From Pyrobaculum sp. 3827-6 (lineage in GTDB: Archaea > Thermoproteota > Thermoprotei > Thermoproteales > Thermoproteaceae), in assembly GCF_025641885.1 (NCBI RefSeq), contig NZ_JAOTQN010000001.1, positions 248,001 through 312,000 on the forward strand: 64,000 bases of DNA, given 5' to 3'. Shown one piece after another: positions 24,815 to 34,299 of the stretch; position 1 is the stretch's first letter; each line of letters starts with the position of its first letter. Made by a program: the position numbers and the translations under genes. Below the pieces are notes generated by a model. It was not told where the DNA came from and made no database searches. It worked only from the letters and a program-made list of their open reading frames with translations.

Positions 24815-25284
24815 CACCTGTGTATGGCGGATAGAATCCTAACCTCTCCGCCTGCCTTCTCGATCTTTTCCACGGCAAGTCTGCTGGCCACTGGGGTGTA
24901 TACAATCACCGGTATGTCTATCGAGCCGCCTCCGAGGAGCTTGTTGTATCCCAGGTCGAGGAGGTTTACCACATATCTACCGCCCTCCTCTACGGCCTTT
25001 CCGCTTTGTTTCATCTCTCTAATTATTTCAGACAGCGTGCCGACGTTTATAGGCCTCCACTGGATTGAGATGGGGAGAGGCTGTTTAAACCCGTGTTTGC
25101 CGTAGAAAGGCCAGCCGGTGCCGCTCTCGCCGTATTTCATGACGAGAGACCACTTGTGTTTATGGAACCCCACCATGCCCTTGCCTCCCGAGCCGCCGCT
25201 TTTTCTGTGTTGCCCCACTCTGCCCCAGCCGTGGGTGCGAGAGCCCCTCCTGTACTTAACAGCGCGTTTAAAGCGCCTCACCAT
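24814..25284 (-). CDS. rpl15: Ribosomal protein uL15 (L15)
   Basis: 156 residues from ATG 25284; the TATA TTTAAAT at 25306-25312 is about 25 nt away. The N-terminus [20 protein letters not shown] and [16 protein letters not shown] are the glycine/arginine-rich extension of archaeal/eukaryotic L15 (eukaryal L27a). Large-subunit protein. It is translationally coupled to secY through ATGA. Confidence 0.95.
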   Translation of the reverse strand: MVRRFKRAVKYRRGSRTHGWGRVGQHRKSGGSGGKGMVGFHKHKWSLVMKYGESGTGWPFYGKHGFKQPLPISIQWRPINVGTLSEIIREMKQSGKAVEEGGRYVVNLLDLGYNKLLGGGSIDIPVIVYTPVASRLAVEKIEKAGGEVRILSAIHR

Positions 25285-25319
25285 ACTACGCACCCGCTTC
25301 TGGCCAGATTTAAATTTTT

Positions 25320-26240
25320 CTATCTAGGGTATCCAAACTTCCTCAAGCTGTCTGGTATCCTGTAGGCGAGCGCGGCGGCGCCGATGGCCACCTCGTCGTC
25401 GCCGAAAGAGGCTTGTTTTATCTCAGGCGGCCTCACCCCCAAGTATTTCCTAAGCCGTCTTGGCAACTCCTGTGATATGAGGTCCCAGTTGTTCAGCGCT
25501 ATTGAGCCCCCCATTAGCAACAGCTCTGGGTCGTATGCGGCCACCACGGTGGCCACGCCCGCGGCGAGGGCCTCGAGCCACATGTCGACGAACTGCCTCG
25601 CCTTTAGATCCCCCTCTCTGTGCCGTCTAAATATCTCCGCCGGCTCCGCCGGACCCCCTCCCGTCACCTCGTGGAACCACCTGGGCATGTTGGCGCCTCC
25701 CACATACGCCTCGAAGTGCCCGACTCCACCACAGCCGCATGGCCGGCCCTGGCGGAAGTCGATAACTGCGTGTCCCAGCTCGTGTGCATTTCCGTCCTTG
25801 CCGAGGAGTAGGGTGCCGTTGACGATCGCCCCTATCCCCACGCCGGTTGACAGTGTTATGTAGACTAGGTTATCTACACGGTGTCTAAAGACGTATTCTC
25901 CCCACACCGCGGCGACGCAGTCGTTGGCAACCACTACGGGTTTTCCAAGTCTCTTCAACGGATCTACGAGTGGGAACTGCCTAGAGGGCGAATTAGGCGA
26001 ATTAACCACCCAGCCGCTTCTGAGATCCATCGGGCCTATTGACCCTACTCCTATACTGTCAAACTCCCAGTTTTCCACCGCCGCGGCCACATCGGCGAGC
26101 GGGTTGACGCCCGTCTTTATCTTTACTCTATTTAAGACACGGGCGTTGGCGTCTACGAGAAGGGCCCTGGTCCACGTGGCCCCGACGTCGACGCCTAGAT
26201 ACAACGCCACGTAGCTACATGGAGCTGTTATTAAATTCAC
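25320..26240 (-). CDS. ROK-family sugar kinase (glucokinase/hexokinase)
   Basis: About 306 residues from GTG 26240, which is 27 nt from TATA GATATATA at 26264-26271; an upstream GTG at 26258 is possible. Phosphate-1 motif [16 protein letters not shown], sugar-binding [10 protein letters not shown] and GNAHELGH, and the ROK zinc motif [10 protein letters not shown] are all present. It phosphorylates glucose or related hexoses with ATP in the cytosol. In this window it can process sugars imported by the maltodextrin transporter or released from glycogen. Confidence 0.88.
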   Translation of the reverse strand: MNLITAPCSYVALYLGVDVGATWTRALLVDANARVLNRVKIKTGVNPLADVAAAVENWEFDSIGVGSIGPMDLRSGWVVNSPNSPSRQFPLVDPLKRLGKPVVVANDCVAAVWGEYVFRHRVDNLVYITLSTGVGIGAIVNGTLLLGKDGNAHELGHAVIDFRQGRPCGCGGVGHFEAYVGGANMPRWFHEVTGGGPAEPAEIFRRHREGDLKARQFVDMWLEALAAGVATVVAAYDPELLLMGGSIALNNWDLISQELPRRLRKYLGVRPPEIKQASFGDDEVAIGAAALAYRIPDSLRKFGYPR

Positions 26241-26328
26241 GCCCCCCGTGTTGGCCACGCCGCGATATATAGTTCTACATTCTTTTTATGTAAATTAAAA
26301 TTTTTAAATTGAGAAAAAGTGACTCTTG

Positions 26329-27615
26329 ATGAGCCACACGGGAGGTGCTTATATAACAACGGCTTTTCTAGAAAACACCTTATATATGATAAAACGCGGC
26401 GTGGAACTGGGGGGTCTGCCTGTGGAGTTTTACGAAGCTCTTTCTAAACCTAAGCGCATCCTTATCGTCAACATCCCCGTAAAGATGGATAATGGAAAGA
26501 TCCAGTACTTCGAGGGTTATCGTGTTCAGCATTGTGATGTTCTTGGTCCTTTTAAGGGTGGTGTTCGTTTTCATCCTGAGGTTACTCTTGCCGACGACGT
26601 GGCTTTGGCGGTGTTGATGACGCTTAAAAACAGCCTCGCGGGTCTTCCCTACGGCGGGGCTAAGGGGGCTGTTAGAGTAGATCCCAAGAAGCTCTCCCAG
26701 CGGGAGCTTGAAGAGCTGTCGAGAGGCTACGCCAGAGCCATAGCCCCGCTGATAGGCGACGTGGTTGACATCCCAGCCCCAGACGTGGGGACAAACGCCC
26801 AGATAATGGCATGGATGGTAGACGAATACTCCAAGATAAAGGGATACAACGTGCCCGGCGTATTCACCTCCAAACCCCCAGAGCTCTGGGGAAACCCAGT
26901 AAGAGAATACGCCACAGGCTTTGGTGTGGCTGTGGTGACAAGAGAAATGGCAAAGAAGCAATGGGGTCAATTAGAAGGGAAGACGGTGGCGATACAGGGC
27001 TTGGGCAACGTGGGGAGGTGGACTGCATATTGGGTGGCTAAGCTCGGCGCTAAGGTGGTGGCTGTGTCCGATATAAATGGCGTGGCGTATAAAAAAGATG
27101 GTCTGAATACAGATATAATCGCGGAGAATAGAGGCCTAAGCGGCCCCTCGTTGCTTGAGACATTTGTGGCAAAAGACGGCGCGGAGCATATACGTAACCC
27201 AGACGCCATCTTCTCCCTAGAAGTCGACGTGCTTATTCCTGCTGCTATTGAGAATGTTATTCGTGGGGATAATGTGGGTGGTGTTAAGGCTAGGGTTGTG
27301 GTGGAGGGGGCTAATGGCCCTACTACGCCGGAGGCTGAGCGGGTTTTGTACCAGCGTGGTGTCTTAGTGGTGCCAGACATCCTCGCAAACGCCGGCGGGG
27401 TGGTGATGTCCTACCTGGAGTGGGTGGAGAATCTCCAGTGGTATATATGGGACGAGGAGGAGACTAGACGCAGGCTGGAGTCTATAATGACTGCCAACTT
27501 CAACCGGGTGTATCAGAGGTGGGAAAGAGAAAAGCAGTGGACTATGAGAGACGCAGCGATAGTCACAGCCCTAGAGAGAATATACAAAACCATGAAAACA
27601 AGAGGATGGATCTAG
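26329..27615 (+). CDS. gdhA: Glutamate dehydrogenase
   Basis: 428 residues from ATG 26329; TATA TTTTTAAATT at 26301-26310. Substrate site [11 protein letters not shown] and catalytic [14 protein letters not shown]; dinucleotide-binding [14 protein letters not shown]-terminal [12 protein letters not shown]. It interconverts glutamate and 2-oxoglutarate, linking amino acid catabolism with ammonium. Two stretches (26521-26592 and about 27235-27360) use almost only T-ending codons (CGT GTT CAT TGT GAT), while the rest follows the G/C-ending pattern of the genome; see findings. Confidence 0.95.
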   Translation: MSHTGGAYITTAFLENTLYMIKRGVELGGLPVEFYEALSKPKRILIVNIPVKMDNGKIQYFEGYRVQHCDVLGPFKGGVRFHPEVTLADDVALAVLMTLKNSLAGLPYGGAKGAVRVDPKKLSQRELEELSRGYARAIAPLIGDVVDIPAPDVGTNAQIMAWMVDEYSKIKGYNVPGVFTSKPPELWGNPVREYATGFGVAVVTREMAKKQWGQLEGKTVAIQGLGNVGRWTAYWVAKLGAKVVAVSDINGVAYKKDGLNTDIIAENRGLSGPSLLETFVAKDGAEHIRNPDAIFSLEVDVLIPAAIENVIRGDNVGGVKARVVVEGANGPTTPEAERVLYQRGVLVVPDILANAGGVVMSYLEWVENLQWYIWDEEETRRRLESIMTANFNRVYQRWEREKQWTMRDAAIVTALERIYKTMKTRGWI

Positions 27616-27724
27616 GGGTTGCCGACACCTCCAGCGCCTGGGGTCTTATACATCTCCGGGGTTTCAGCTGTCGGCTTAGGTTGTGAGGGGTTTATGGTTG
27701 CCTGGGGCCAACCCCCGGCGGCGG

Positions 27725-28081
27725 TTATGTATTGTGGGGTAGGTTGAGAAATTGATGTAGGTAGTCTGTAATCGCTTCGGCGCATTCTACACATGCAGAC
27801 TCTTCGCCGAAGTACCCCTTTTCAAGTCTGTCTGCGCACTTCTCGACGTCTTGTGGAACCTCCTCTGAGACTTTCAATAATAGAGACTTTAGAGTCTTCA
27901 TAACAGCTCCCGGCGCATCTGGGTCTAGGCCTAGTATGCCGCTTAATAGGGCCGTCACCGCCTGGTAGGCGTGGTAACATGCAGATCTTCTATCGCCGTC
28001 TTCAGCCGCCTCCAGCGCAGATGCCATGTGTGAAATATGTCTCTGGTACCACTTCAAGTGTACGCCGGCGATTCTCTCCAT
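27725..28081 (-). CDS. HEPN-like small helical protein
   Basis: A 118-residue all-helical protein. DGDRRSACYHAYQAVTALLSGILG matches the second helix of HEPN domains and contains an R-x4-H pattern; the C-terminal helix is CAEAITDYLHQFLNL. HEPN proteins are often RNases or antitoxin-paired toxins, but no MNT partner gene is adjacent. The ATG shares a base with the aminotransferase stop (TAATG), so it is co-translated with that gene. The 109-bp gap downstream (27616-27724) has a GGTTG/CAACC hairpin but no gene. Confidence 0.55.
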   Translation of the reverse strand: MERIAGVHLKWYQRHISHMASALEAAEDGDRRSACYHAYQAVTALLSGILGLDPDAPGAVMKTLKSLLLKVSEEVPQDVEKCADRLEKGYFGEESACVECAEAITDYLHQFLNLPHNT

Positions 28082-29238
28082 TACTTAAAGGCGTCTAGCA
28101 CAGCCTCCACGGCCTTTCCCACGTTGGCGGCGATGCCCATATCCTGCAACGCGGCGCCTAGCACCGCCACGGCCGTCGCCACCTGGTCAGCCGAGGCCTG
28201 GATGCCCATGTGGCCTATGCGCATCACGTCGCCCTCCAGCTGGCCCCAGCTCCCGGCAAGGAGGACGCCGTATTTCTCCCATATATGTCTACGGAGGCGG
28301 GGGGCGGGCACCGGCGTCTTGAAGGCCGTGGCCGTCGGGCAGTTGCACTCTACACGCTCCACATAGGGCTCCAAGCCAAGCGCCTCCACCCCCCTCCTAG
28401 CCGCCTCCCTGGCGGCTTTGTGGCGCTGGTAGACAGAGGCGAGCCCCTCCTCGTGTATCCTGCGGAGGCTCTCCCTCAGCGCGTACAGCAACACGTCTGA
28501 CATGGTGTAGGGGAAGCCGCCTTTTTCAAGCCACTCGTCCCAGACGCGGTAGCTCATATAGAAGGACTGGCGGCCAACATCCCCGGCCTTCTCAAACGCC
28601 TTCTTGCTCACCGCCAGTATGGTGAGCCCAGGCGGCGCGTTGAGAGCCTTCTGAGAGCCGCCGATAAGCACGTCCACGCCCCACTCGTCCATCTTTATCT
28701 CGTCGGCCGCAATGGAGGACACCGCGTCGACTATGAGCAGGGCGCCGTGACTCGACACCACCTTGGCGATCTCCCTCAGATCGTTGTACACGGTGGAGGG
28801 CGTGTCGCAGTGGACCAGAGTCACAACCTCCACATCCCTCTCCCTCTCCAAAAACCTCTCAACGGCGGCCGGGTCGGCGCCCCTCCTCCAGTTAAACCCC
28901 GGCGTTACGGGCACGCCGCCGTACATCCGTACGAGGTCGGCGAACCCCGCGCCGTAGACGCCGTTGTCCACCACCAGCACCTTGGCCCCCGGCTTCACGG
29001 CGTTGGCCACAGCCGCCTCGAGGCCGAGCATCGCCTCCCCAACCCACACATATACACGGGAGCGCCACGCCCCGAGGATAGGCCTCAGCATCTCCACCAC
29101 CTCCCTATACTCCTGGAAGAATCTGGGGTCCAGGTCGGGGTTTGTGGTTTCTCTAACCAATGTAGCTTTTACGCTCTGGGGCAACTCGGTGGGGCCGGGC
29201 GTCAGTATCCGCCGCTCGGAGAACCTCCTATACATCAC
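28081..29238 (-). CDS. Class V aminotransferase (serine/alanine-glyoxylate type)
   Basis: A 385-residue PLP enzyme. The start LTPGPTELP is typical of serine-pyruvate/alanine-glyoxylate aminotransferases; IVDAVSSIAADE carries the Asp that pairs with the pyridine nitrogen and GGSQKALNAPPGL the Schiff-base lysine. Likely reactions are serine or alanine with glyoxylate or pyruvate. It overlaps the upstream surface-protein gene by 4 nt (ATGA), though a functional link between them is not obvious. Confidence 0.85.
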   Translation of the reverse strand: MMYRRFSERRILTPGPTELPQSVKATLVRETTNPDLDPRFFQEYREVVEMLRPILGAWRSRVYVWVGEAMLGLEAAVANAVKPGAKVLVVDNGVYGAGFADLVRMYGGVPVTPGFNWRRGADPAAVERFLERERDVEVVTLVHCDTPSTVYNDLREIAKVVSSHGALLIVDAVSSIAADEIKMDEWGVDVLIGGSQKALNAPPGLTILAVSKKAFEKAGDVGRQSFYMSYRVWDEWLEKGGFPYTMSDVLLYALRESLRRIHEEGLASVYQRHKAAREAARRGVEALGLEPYVERVECNCPTATAFKTPVPAPRLRRHIWEKYGVLLAGSWGQLEGDVMRIGHMGIQASADQVATAVAVLGAALQDMGIAANVGKAVEAVLDAFK

Positions 29239-30107
29239 TTCCTTCTGCCACCAATTATTAAAATTATCAAGGCGGCGCCTAGAAAAACCACCCCCAGAAA
29301 CGCCAGGGCCACACTCCTCGAATCGATTTCCCGGACAACGCTCAGCTCAGTTGTTGTGTAGGTCAGCGTCAAGGTGACAGTTTCAACTCTTGTAACAGTT
29401 TCCCTAGCGGTTGCGGTTTCTCTCTGGGTGACGGTGGTTGTTACCGTTGAGGTAACGATCTCAGTCTCTGTGCGTGTCGCTGTCACGGTCTTCGTCACTG
29501 TGAGGGGCGGGGATGAGATGTTTCCGGCGAGGTGTATCCGCCAGGGGGAGGCCTCCGGCATGTAGAAAAAGAGCTTTATTACATAGTCGTCGCACGGGTT
29601 GAGCCCCCTTACCGAAATCAATCTGGTGGCTGTGTAGTTCTGGCTTTGAAATACGGCGCCTACAGAGCTGAGCATGGTAGATCTAAGCGTGACCACGGCA
29701 AGCGGCGGCGAGGAAGAGGTGGTTCTGTTGAGTATATTCAGCGCGGGGGCCGCCGTGCAGGTGGCGTTTTCCACCTTGACGCCCCAGATCTCTATTCTAT
29801 CGACTTCCCGCCCGTCTTGAACCAGCGCGATGGCGATGCCCCGGGAGGCGTATGGGATGGAACATGTGTTGTAGATATACACCCCGCTGCCCAGGCGGCA
29901 GTACCCCCTCCACCCGTTGTCAAACCAGTAGAGCACCCCCTCGGCTGGCGCGCCTCCCCCTGCCTCTACGTGAATCCACACGTCTAGGTACAGCCACTGA
30001 GGCGCCATACAGAGGCACTGTTTTAGCGAAACCACGGCGCGGTCGACGTAGGGCGTGGCCGATAGAGCTAGAAAAGCCAGCAACGATAAGACTAAGGCCG
30101 CCCTCAC
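29235..30107 (-). CDS. Secreted, C-terminally anchored surface protein with Thr-rich stalk
   Basis: A 290-residue protein: signal peptide (about 1-18), an ectodomain of about 180 residues with several cysteines and N-glycosylation sequons (NRT, NYT, NIS), a stalk of alternating Thr/Val (from about 200 to 255), then LSVVREID, a transmembrane helix and a terminal RRK. It resembles S-layer-linked crenarchaeal surface proteins in layout. The ectodomain family is not recognised. The same stalk plus anchor occurs in the amylopullulanase 1.2 kb away. Confidence 0.65.
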   Translation of the reverse strand: MRAALVLSLLAFLALSATPYVDRAVVSLKQCLCMAPQWLYLDVWIHVEAGGGAPAEGVLYWFDNGWRGYCRLGSGVYIYNTCSIPYASRGIAIALVQDGREVDRIEIWGVKVENATCTAAPALNILNRTTSSSPPLAVVTLRSTMLSSVGAVFQSQNYTATRLISVRGLNPCDDYVIKLFFYMPEASPWRIHLAGNISSPPLTVTKTVTATRTETEIVTSTVTTTVTQRETATARETVTRVETVTLTLTYTTTELSVVREIDSRSVALAFLGVVFLGAALIILIIGGRRK

Positions 30108-30121
30108 GCGGGGGGAGTTGT

Positions 30122-30331
30122 CTAGTTTTTAAAAACTTGTAGCGCCTGCTCTACTTGATCTTCTAGAAACCATTCCAGTATGTAGTCGAGTTTGTTGGCT
30201 ATGTACACAGCTTTTCTATAGGCCTTTTCCCAGCTTGTGTGTTTGGCGATCAGCACCCACCCCTCTCCCACAACCTTGATTTTTGAGACGAGGACCCTCT
30301 CCTCTTTGGGGTTTAGATAGACCCGGTACAT
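30122..30331 (-). CDS. Small conserved protein, paralog of the gene at 37396
   Basis: A 69-residue protein from ATG 30329-30331, about 25 nt from TATA-like TTTTTATACC at 30350-30359. The C-terminal half EGWVLIAKHTSWEKAYRKAV...YILEWF aligns with EGWEPVAKFRSPSLALRAAR...YVLEWG in the 57-residue gene at 37396-37569. Function unknown. Two independent copies with the same pattern argue that both are real genes. Confidence 0.55.
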   Translation of the reverse strand: MYRVYLNPKEERVLVSKIKVVGEGWVLIAKHTSWEKAYRKAVYIANKLDYILEWFLEDQVEQALQVFKN

Positions 30332-30416
30332 GTACGTGTACGTATACAGGTATAAAAAGCCGCGGTAATACAGCTTACAATTATCCTCTAAGTACGTTAA
30401 AAGTTACGGTCTACTC

Positions 30417-31211
30417 CTAGCGCGCCTTATCTATATCAACGGCGTCGTATATAGCCTCGGCAAGCACGCCGTAGCCCCTCGCCGCGGCGGCGAGGTCCTT
30501 CGCCACATGCGCCGCCATCGAGAGAAGACCGGCCTCTACATACTTCAAAAACTCTTCTCTCAGCGCCCCCACGTCCCCCGCCTCCAGCCACTTCACAAGC
30601 GGAGGCTGAGACCAGCGAAGCACATAGTCCTCGACGAAGATCCTCTGCCTAATTTCTACAAATCTCCTTTCCAAGTCGCCGGGTCTGTTTATGTTGATAA
30701 ACCAGCTTGGATCTACGCCGCGCCTCTCCATTGAGAGGAACGCGGTCGGGACAATTCTAAACAAGTCGTCAACTCTGCCCCTCCTAAAACGGCTTAGGAA
30801 ATCGAGCGCGCCCTTCGCCGGAGCTGGCTGAGCTTTGAAAATTGTCGACTCCACCCTCCCGTTGGGAAAAACCCAGGCGGCTAGCGGAGCCTCGGCGTTT
30901 AGGAGCTCTTCAAACACCCTAGCCTTTAGATACGGGGCGTCGCAGGGCGCAAATAGTAGCACATCGTCTACGGAGTGCACTGCGGCGTCCACCGCCGCGA
31001 GCGGCCCCGAGAAGCGCTGGCTGTCTAGAAGCACGTCCTCGCCTTGGTACAGCGCGGCGTTCTGCCCCGCCGCAATCACGACGCGCCTAGCCACGCCCAA
31101 ACCAGCCTCTATCACGTAATCGATCAGCCGCTTCCCTCCTATGCGGTGGGTGCACTTATCCCGTCCAAATCTAACAGAGCGGCCGCCAGCGAAGACGACA
31201 AGCACAGCCAT
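30417..31211 (-). CDS. mobA: MobA-type molybdenum cofactor guanylyltransferase
   Basis: About 264 residues from ATG 31211, 23 nt from the centre of the shared TATA box; a GTG at 31229 lies inside that box and is unlikely. The nucleotide-binding loop is VVFAGGRSVRFGRDKCTHRIGG (LAGGxSxRfGxdK type), followed by FAPCDAPYL (metal-binding Asp) and ININRPGDL. It attaches GMP to molybdopterin. The last 80 residues are an extra helical region not typical of short MobA proteins. It adds to the pterin-cofactor genes of the window. Confidence 0.8.
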   Translation of the reverse strand: MAVLVVFAGGRSVRFGRDKCTHRIGGKRLIDYVIEAGLGVARRVVIAAGQNAALYQGEDVLLDSQRFSGPLAAVDAAVHSVDDVLLFAPCDAPYLKARVFEELLNAEAPLAAWVFPNGRVESTIFKAQPAPAKGALDFLSRFRRGRVDDLFRIVPTAFLSMERRGVDPSWFININRPGDLERRFVEIRQRIFVEDYVLRWSQPPLVKWLEAGDVGALREEFLKYVEAGLLSMAAHVAKDLAAAARGYGVLAEAIYDAVDIDKAR

Positions 31212-31230
31212 CTGGCACATGTACTCCACG

Positions 31231-31237
31231 TATATAA
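31231..31237. promoter_or_regulatory. Shared bidirectional TATA box (mobA / amylopullulanase)
   Basis: TATATAA lies in the 46-nt divergent gap. Its centre (31234) is 23 nt from the mobA ATG (31211) and 24 nt from the GH57 ATG (31258). No other TATA-like sequence exists in the gap, so one near-symmetrical box is likely read in both directions. Confidence 0.6.
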
Positions 31238-31257
31238 AGATGTAGATAGAGAGATGT

Positions 31258-34200
31258 ATGAAGAGGGTCTTCTATATCCTCTTCTTAGCTGTACTCCTAT
31301 CCGCCCAGCCCGTAAACCTCGTCTTTATCTTCCACAACCACCAGCCCTGGTATATAGATTTCGACAAAAACGAACTTATACTGCCGTGGGTTAGGATGCA
31401 CGCCGTCGGCAACTATCTAAAGGTCCCCCTGTTGATAAACGAAAGTGGGGTCCCCGTTGCCTTCACCTTGTCGGGTAGCTTAATAGAGCAGTTAAACTGG
31501 TACGCCAACGGCACGTATACAGATTTTAGATACCGCATATCTGAAAAACTAGCCAGAGGGGAGCCCTTGACTCCGGAGGAGAAGTACGCGATGCTGAAGG
31601 TGCCCGGCGGCTTCTTCGACATCAATTGGCAGAATATTCTCTACGGCCATCCGCGGTACGCCGTGTTGCTTGGGATGAGAAACGACGCCTTTAGCAAATG
31701 CCCCCCGGAAAACGTCACATGCGTCGTCTCGAAATTCAGCGACCAAGACCTTCTAGACCTCGCCACGTTGTTTAACCTCCTGTGGATAGATCCCAGCATA
31801 GCGAGGAGGTACCCCGACATATGGGCTATGAGGAACAAAACCTCCTTTACACCCGGCGATCTCAAAAGAGTCCTAGAGGTGCATACACAGCTCATAAGGC
31901 AGGTGCTTCCTCTGTACAGAGAGCTGGCGCGGCGGGGCGCCGTCGAGCTCGTGCCGGTGCCCTACTCCCACCCCCTCATGCCGTTGCTAGCCGACATGGG
32001 AGCCCACGACGATTTGAAGATACATATAGCCCTCAGCAACGGGTTATTCCAGAGGTATCTCGGGGTTAAGCCGCTCGGCGTCTGGCCGCCGGAGCAAGCC
32101 GTCAACGACGAGGTGTTGAGGCTATTCGCCGAGTATAACTACACGTGGACCGTGACAGACGAGGATGTCTTGAGGGCGACGTGGCCAGGCGCTAGCCACT
32201 TTGGCCTATACTACGTGGACTACGGCGGACGCCGCCTCTACATATTCTTTAGAGACAAGACGCTGTCAGACAACCTAGGCTTTAGGTACTCGTCGCTTAC
32301 GCCGGAGGCCGCCTTGGCTGATTTTGTCAACTACCTGAGGCGAGTCCCCAGGGGGGACTGCTCCGTGGTGGTCGTGGCCCTCGACGGGGAGAACCCCTGG
32401 GAGAACTACCCCAATTTCGGTGACGACTTCCTTATCCACTTCTTCAGAGGCTTGTCTCAGCTGGAGAAAAACGGCACTGTTAAGATATGGAAGCCAAGTG
32501 ACTTTGTAAAGGCGTGTGCCGACAAGGCGGCGGAGCTCCCCCTCAGGGAGTTTAAATACTTCGACCTTGGGTTCGACATCTCGTTTTACAAATCAATACG
32601 TGACTTACCGAGGCGAAGCGTTAAGGGCAGGATAGCGGAGGGCTCGTGGTCGGGAGGGGGTAGTCTCGCGGTGTGGATAGGCGACCCGGACGAAAACGTC
32701 TGGTGGATGTGGGTTAAGAAGGCGCGTGAAGACGTTGGGATAAACCGTAGCTGGTCTGTGCTCTTTCCTCTTCTAGTCGCCGAGGCCAGCGACTGGCCGT
32801 TTTGGTACGGCAACGACATGGGGTCCCCCATCACCTTCGACCCCGTGGCTAAGTCGGCGCTGAAGGCGTACTACCAGCGCGCCGGGCTACAGCCCCCGCC
32901 TTACCTTCTGTCTTCCGCCTACCCAGCCGGCACTCCCCGGGAGGATAAGCTCGTGGCTAGGGGGGAGGGGAAAGTTGTGACGTATCAAAGAGCCACGGTA
33001 TATGTAAACACGACGCATATATGGGTGGAGGGGGGACCATGCGGCGTGTTCTACATATCCAACCCCGACGTGCCTAGATCCCCCTACATCTATAGAGGCG
33101 CTGTGAGGGGCATCCGCGGCGAGCCGCTGGACATCGTGGCGGACATGGCTGTGGACACCTGCACGGGCTCTGTGTACCTCTCAGACGGGGGGAGGTTCTA
33201 CCCCGTGGGCCGCGCGGCTCAGATAAGCCTCATCGGCGCCAAGCCCGGCGGCCGGCTCTACGTAGAGCACGGGGGGCTGGTGTACCTCCTGGGTATTCCC
33301 GAGGCCCAGGCGGCGCAGCAACTCCTCATAAAGGCGCGGGACCCCGTGGGCGACGACTTCGGCACGGGGCGCTACCAGTACCCCAAGAACCCAGTGTTTA
33401 AGCCCGGCGTCTTCGACTTAACGGAGTTCGCAGTGTACGACATGGGGGACAAGCTGAGGTTTGTATTCGGCGTGAGAGAGCTGGGGGGCAACCCCTGGGG
33501 CGGGCCCTCGGGCTTCTCGCTACAGTTCTTCCACGTCTACATAAACAAGGGCCGCGGCGAGAGAAACGACACACTAGGCCTCAGAGTGGCGCTGTGTAGA
33601 GAGGCGGCGTGGGACGTGGCGCTGTTAATAGGGCCGGGGTGGAGCGGGGGCAATAGAATAGTGTACTCCGACGGCACTTACATAGACGACGCCATGTCGA
33701 TCAAACCTGGGCCTAACAACACCGTTGTGGCAGACGTGCCGAAGAAATACGTCGGCGACTTCGGCAGAGACTGGAAATTCACAGTCTTCCTCACCTCGTG
33801 GGACGGCTACGGCCCCGACAACATTAGAAACTTCGGCGTATTAGCCGACGAGTGGACGGCGGGGGGCGCCGATCCAGCCGCCGTGCTGGCCGGCGTGGCG
33901 CCTAGAGTTTTCGATCTGCTGGCGGACACGGCCGACCAGCAGATCAAGGCGCTGACGTCGTACAAAGCCGCCAGGTTGCCAAACGGGACTTATCTAGGTA
34001 AGCCGGCAGTGGTGTGTACATACGTCTCCGCGTCTAAGCCGCCGGAAACGCAGACGGCGACCATCACAGTCACCGTCACGCAGACAACACGTGAAGTCTC
34101 AACCACCGTTGAGACGCGGATTGAGACCCGGACAACCACGGCTGTGAGTACAGTCACCAGCACCGAGAGGCAGGTTGTGAAAGAGGTTGACTGGGCCACT

Positions 34201-34269
34201 TCACTAGCTATGGCGGCCGCAGCCCTGGCCGCTGGCGTCGTTGCTGGGATTTTACTAAGACGCAGATAA
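31258..34269 (+). CDS. Secreted, membrane-anchored GH57 amylopullulanase
   Basis: A 1003-residue protein: signal peptide (1-17), GH57 catalytic domain with FIFHNHQPWY, nucleophile region GVWPPEQAVND and acid region VVALDGENPWENY, a long beta-rich C-terminal region with a glucodextranase/DOMON-like module (DPVGDDFGTGRYQYPKN, YVGDFGRDWKFTVFL), a Thr-rich stalk, RQVVKEVDW, a transmembrane helix and RRR. It should cleave alpha-1,4 and possibly alpha-1,6 bonds in starch or pullulan at the cell surface. The maltodextrin transporter genes start 30 nt downstream, so degradation and uptake are linked. Confidence 0.9.
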   Translation: MKRVFYILFLAVLLSAQPVNLVFIFHNHQPWYIDFDKNELILPWVRMHAVGNYLKVPLLINESGVPVAFTLSGSLIEQLNWYANGTYTDFRYRISEKLARGEPLTPEEKYAMLKVPGGFFDINWQNILYGHPRYAVLLGMRNDAFSKCPPENVTCVVSKFSDQDLLDLATLFNLLWIDPSIARRYPDIWAMRNKTSFTPGDLKRVLEVHTQLIRQVLPLYRELARRGAVELVPVPYSHPLMPLLADMGAHDDLKIHIALSNGLFQRYLGVKPLGVWPPEQAVNDEVLRLFAEYNYTWTVTDEDVLRATWPGASHFGLYYVDYGGRRLYIFFRDKTLSDNLGFRYSSLTPEAALADFVNYLRRVPRGDCSVVVVALDGENPWENYPNFGDDFLIHFFRGLSQLEKNGTVKIWKPSDFVKACADKAAELPLREFKYFDLGFDISFYKSIRDLPRRSVKGRIAEGSWSGGGSLAVWIGDPDENVWWMWVKKAREDVGINRSWSVLFPLLVAEASDWPFWYGNDMGSPITFDPVAKSALKAYYQRAGLQPPPYLLSSAYPAGTPREDKLVARGEGKVVTYQRATVYVNTTHIWVEGGPCGVFYISNPDVPRSPYIYRGAVRGIRGEPLDIVADMAVDTCTGSVYLSDGGRFYPVGRAAQISLIGAKPGGRLYVEHGGLVYLLGIPEAQAAQQLLIKARDPVGDDFGTGRYQYPKNPVFKPGVFDLTEFAVYDMGDKLRFVFGVRELGGNPWGGPSGFSLQFFHVYINKGRGERNDTLGLRVALCREAAWDVALLIGPGWSGGNRIVYSDGTYIDDAMSIKPGPNNTVVADVPKKYVGDFGRDWKFTVFLTSWDGYGPDNIRNFGVLADEWTAGGADPAAVLAGVAPRVFDLLADTADQQIKALTSYKAARLPNGTYLGKPAVVCTYVSASKPPETQTATITVTVTQTTREVSTTVETRIETRTTTAVSTVTSTERQVVKEVDWATSLAMAAAALAAGVVAGILLRRR

Positions 34270-34299
34270 TCTATAAAAACTACAATTATCTATTTAGAC

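Noticed and set aside
29360-29510. Short tandem-like repeats in DNA of the Thr-rich stalk
   Set aside because: They follow from alternating Thr/Val/Arg codons in the stalk; units vary and do not form a CRISPR or satellite array.
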